DNA of 8,730 nt from Verrucomicrobiota bacterium (GTDB lineage: Bacteria; Verrucomicrobiota; Verrucomicrobiia; Limisphaerales; JACRJZ01): NCBI GenBank assembly GCA_022711695.1, contig JAKLEJ010000121.1, positions 1 to 8,730 on the forward strand. Direction: 5' to 3'. The notes below the pieces were generated by a model, which worked only from the letters and a program-made list of their open reading frames with translations, searched no databases and was not told the DNA's origin. A program made the translations under genes and the position numbers. Below are positions 6,721 through 8,730 of this stretch, in pieces; the stretch's first letter is position 1, and every line of letters begins with the position of its first letter.

Positions 6721-7724
6721 ATCCTTTTGCCCAGCGCTCCCAGGACCGGCGCGCGCGCCGTCGCGGCCGCGCCGCCTGGCTGCTCCTCGGTCTCCTCATC
6801 CTCTGGCCCGCTGAGGCTCGCGCCCAACGCAGCCTGCCGCCCTGGCTCGACTCGAATATGGTCCTGCAGCGGCCTGCTCCGTCCATTCCCGAAACCAACG
6901 AGGCGCTGTGGGGATGGGCCGGCCGGGAGGATGCCGTAACCGTGGAACTGGGGAGCGGTTCCAAGCCGCTCAGGGTTCGGGTGCGGCCGGTCACCGGCGA
7001 GGCCACCGCCGGCAGGTGGGCTTTGACCTACCGCGAGCTGCGAGGCGAACTGCCGCTGTCCTCGAAGCCATTCGATGTCACCGTCCTGTGGCGGCAGAAG
7101 AAGGAGACGCAAAAGCAAACCCTCACCAACGTGGTCATGGGGGAGGTGTGGGTCTATGGTCAGCGACCGGCCCTGGGCCTGCCGGTGTCTGTCGCCGCCC
7201 AGCGCGCCACTTGCTCCCGTGCGCGGGGACGAGTGCGCCTGCTTCAGGCCCGCACCATCGATTGGCAGGAGCCGGCCGCGGCGATCCGCGCAAGCTGGCG
7301 GGAGTGGGACGACTCGCTCTGCGCCGAGCCCGGTCTGGCCAACGTCACCTGGGGTCTGGCGCGCGCGCTGGCCGAACAACCCGGCGACGGGGTGGTGGGG
7401 CTGATCGTGGCCGATTATGACGCCAGCCCGATCGAGTTTGCCAACGCCGGCGTCCGCGTCGAACTCATGACGCCCGAGGTCCAGCAGACCGTCTTTCGCG
7501 TGCCCGAGGTCGCATTCGCCTGGCAGGCCGCCACTCGCGCGGCGCGCGAGGCGGCTTCGGACTGCCAGACGGCCCTGGCGGAAATCGAGGCTCGGGCGGT
7601 TCAGTTGAAGTGGGAAGGAAAGACCTTCGACACCCCTCCGCCCCTCAGAATCCGGCCGCCGGAAAAGCTGGCCCTCACAGGCATTCCCTCTCTGTCCTGC
7701 CCTGTGCGCGGCGGCATTTGGTGA
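6717..7724 (+). CDS. Exported, truncated sialate O-acetylesterase-like protein lacking catalytic serine
   Basis: This 335-residue protein has its ATG overlapping the kinase TGA (ATGA, 6717-6720), so translation is probably coupled. The signal peptide has an arginine-rich n-region, hydrophobic WLLLGLLILW and probable cleavage after ARA36. The mature part follows the order of bacterial sialate O-acetylesterases (SASA family): SLPPWLDSNMVLQR (39-52), ALWGWA (63-68), a beta domain, NVVMGEVWVYGQ (138-149), WREWDD and then VVGLIVADYDASPIEF (226-241, matching VGLI...GGTPIEAW). The catalytic GQSNM motif reads GQRPA (148-152), so the nucleophile serine is gone. The protein ends with PVRGGIW, which matches RGAIW, and stops where family members continue with YQGE and a catalytic half holding the Asp/His residues. 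Full-length members are usually 450-650 residues. It therefore cannot act as a normal esterase. It is either a pseudoenzyme retained with the kinase, perhaps as an extracytoplasmic ligand-binding partner, or a decaying gene. No terminator is seen for this strand. Confidence 0.8.
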   Translation: MNPFAQRSQDRRARRRGRAAWLLLGLLILWPAEARAQRSLPPWLDSNMVLQRPAPSIPETNEALWGWAGREDAVTVELGSGSKPLRVRVRPVTGEATAGRWALTYRELRGELPLSSKPFDVTVLWRQKKETQKQTLTNVVMGEVWVYGQRPALGLPVSVAAQRATCSRARGRVRLLQARTIDWQEPAAAIRASWREWDDSLCAEPGLANVTWGLARALAEQPGDGVVGLIVADYDASPIEFANAGVRVELMTPEVQQTVFRVPEVAFAWQAATRAAREAASDCQTALAEIEARAVQLKWEGKTFDTPPPLRIRPPEKLALTGIPSLSCPVRGGIW

Positions 7725-7733
7725 GGCGTGGGC

Positions 7734-7760
7734 AAAAAAAGAGGCCGGCTCACGCCGGCC
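7734..7760 (-). terminator. Intrinsic terminator of tsf
   Basis: On the minus strand a 7-bp GC stem (7754-7760 with 7743-7749, GGCCGGC/GCCGGCC) with a 4-base loop is followed, after two bases, by seven T residues (plus-strand A run 7734-7740). It lies 30 bases after the tsf stop. On the plus strand the same stem lacks a T tract, so it does not clearly end the kinase operon. Plus-strand transcripts would nonetheless fold the hairpin. Confidence 0.85.
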
Positions 7761-7789
7761 CTGAAAGGCTTTGGAATTGGGGCGGGCCC

Positions 7790-8635
7790 TCAGGCCGCCG
7801 GAGCGTCTCCCACCTGGAAGCGGAGGAAGCGCCGGATGACGATCTCGTCGCCCAATGGCTTGGCCACAGTGTCCAGGTGCTGAAGGACGGACAAATCGGG
7901 GTTCTTCACGAATCCCTGGTCCATCAGGCAGTTGTCTTTGAAGAACTTCTCGACCTTGCCCTCGACAATCTTGGCGACGGCTTGCGGCGGCTTGCTCTTG
8001 ACCAGGTCGGAGTTGGCGGCGATTTCGCGCTCCTTCTCGACGATCTGCGCGGGCACATCCTGGCGGCGCACCGCGATCGGGTTGGCGGCGGCGATCTGCA
8101 GGGTGATGTCCCGGACCAACTGCTTGAACTCGTCGCTGGCCACGGTGGCTTCCTTGCCGGCGCCCACCTCGACCAGCACCCCCACCTTGGCCCCGGTGTG
8201 AATGTAGGCGGCCACCATGCCGTTGCCCGCCACTTCCAGGCGGCTGTGGCGCCGGAACTGGATGTTCTCGCCCATCTTCGCCACTTGCGCCACACGCACG
8301 GTCTCGAGGTCCACCGCAGGGTTCTCGGCCAGCTTGCGGGCGATCTCGTCGCAGAACGCGCGGAACTCTTCGTTGCGGGCCACAAAGTCCGTCTCGCAGC
8401 CCACTTCCACCAGCACGCCCACACGCGCGCCGGGCTGGATCGCCTGGGCGATCACCCCGTCCTTGGCGTTGCGCACCGCTTTCTTGTCGGCGGTGGCTGC
8501 GCCCTTCTTGCGCAGAATCTCGACGGCGAGGTTCAGGTCGCCCTTGGCTTCTTCGAGCGCCTTCTTGCAGGTGAGAAACCCGGCGCTGGTCATGTCGCGC
8601 AGCTTGGCGACCGTTTCAGGTGTAATCTGAGACAT
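7790..8635 (-). CDS. tsf: Elongation factor Ts
   Basis: EF-Ts is the cytoplasmic nucleotide-exchange factor that releases GDP from EF-Tu during translation. This 281-residue product has the usual length and order. The UBA-like N-terminal domain (about residues 5-45) has CKKALEEAKGDLNLAVEILRKKG. The core has GVLVEVGCETDFVARN with the TDF residues at 82-84 that contact EF-Tu. KMGENI follows at 120-125, then the second core half with GVLVEVGAGKEATVASDEF, and a C-terminal part with VEGKVEKFFKDNCLMDQ. The N-terminal signature reads MTSAGFLTCKKAL where most homologues have TGAGMMDCKKAL. ATG at 8635 matches the family start (MSQITPETVAKLR). The bases before it (ACAACCTTT) contain no Shine-Dalgarno sequence. 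In most bacteria tsf follows rpsB, which would lie just beyond the right edge. Identification is firm. Confidence 0.98.
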   Translation of the reverse strand: MSQITPETVAKLRDMTSAGFLTCKKALEEAKGDLNLAVEILRKKGAATADKKAVRNAKDGVIAQAIQPGARVGVLVEVGCETDFVARNEEFRAFCDEIARKLAENPAVDLETVRVAQVAKMGENIQFRRHSRLEVAGNGMVAAYIHTGAKVGVLVEVGAGKEATVASDEFKQLVRDITLQIAAANPIAVRRQDVPAQIVEKEREIAANSDLVKSKPPQAVAKIVEGKVEKFFKDNCLMDQGFVKNPDLSVLQHLDTVAKPLGDEIVIRRFLRFQVGDAPAA

Positions 8636-8730
8636 AAAGGTTGTCGGTATGCTTCGGTTGCGGTTAATCCCTCGCTTCCGGTCTGGCCGGAAGAACCCGG
8701 GGCCGCTCGCGCTCGGTTCGCTTATTGGGC
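8636..8730 (-). promoter_or_regulatory. Leader of tsf with hairpin (probable rpsB-tsf spacer)
   Basis: The 95 bases upstream of tsf hold a perfect 7-bp stem with a 5-base loop (8675-8681 with 8687-8693, CTTCCGG/CCGGAAG) and no T tract. An in-frame stop is possible at 8722-8724 (TAA on the minus strand, preceded by GCC CAA). It may be the end of rpsB, but two codons cannot prove this. Hairpins between rpsB and tsf are known in other bacteria and lower downstream expression. Here that role is inference. Confidence 0.35.

Noticed and set aside
7743..7760. Bidirectional terminator for the kinase operon
   Set aside because: The stem has a T tract only on the minus strand; the plus-strand flank is CTGAAAGG.
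8722..8730. End of rpsB
   Set aside because: A stop preceded by two codons is visible, but two codons cannot identify a gene; it is mentioned only as context.

Overview
The window is a GC-rich bacterial chromosome segment. No single marker fixes the taxon, but several family habits point to Verrucomicrobiota (perhaps the Pedosphaera/Limisphaera group). These are a secreted WDG/W repeat protein with an 'ESSPDLEAWT...FFRGV' type C-terminal domain, a Ser/Thr kinase with an N-terminal zinc ribbon ending in GLCPRCL and a YMGPQQ segment, a sialate O-acetylesterase-like protein, and mostly weak or absent Shine-Dalgarno sequences. This placement is inference.

Layout from left to right: (1) 2-673 (+) is the 3' part of a gene for a long coiled-coil protein, open at the left edge. 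(2) 810-3167 (-) encodes a 785-residue exported protein with 13 complete repeats and one partial repeat, each of about 50 residues, probably forming beta-propellers. It converges on the coiled-coil gene. (3) 3168-3449 is non-coding, with small dyads and a possible dispersed repeat. (4) 3450-3695 (-) is a small two-helix membrane protein, transcribed divergently from the next gene across a 148-base region that holds an inverted repeat. (5) 3844-6720 (+) is a 958-residue transmembrane Ser/Thr protein kinase with an N-terminal zinc ribbon, PEGA-like extracytoplasmic repeats and a C-terminal SUMF1/FGE-type domain. (6) 6717-7724 (+) overlaps the kinase stop by ATGA and encodes an exported sialate O-acetylesterase-like protein that lacks the catalytic serine motif and stops where the second conserved motif should begin. 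(7) 7790-8635 (-) is tsf (elongation factor Ts), with a clear intrinsic terminator at 7734-7760. Its usual partner rpsB is probably just beyond the right edge.

The most interesting unit is the translationally coupled pair of kinase and inactive esterase. The kinase puts a ligand-binding-like FGE fold outside the membrane with both catalytic cysteines replaced. Its partner is an exported carbohydrate-esterase remnant without catalytic residues. Together they look like a sensor kinase with a co-expressed extracytoplasmic partner, but that functional link is a hypothesis. No RNA genes, CRISPR arrays, transposases or reverse transcriptases were seen.
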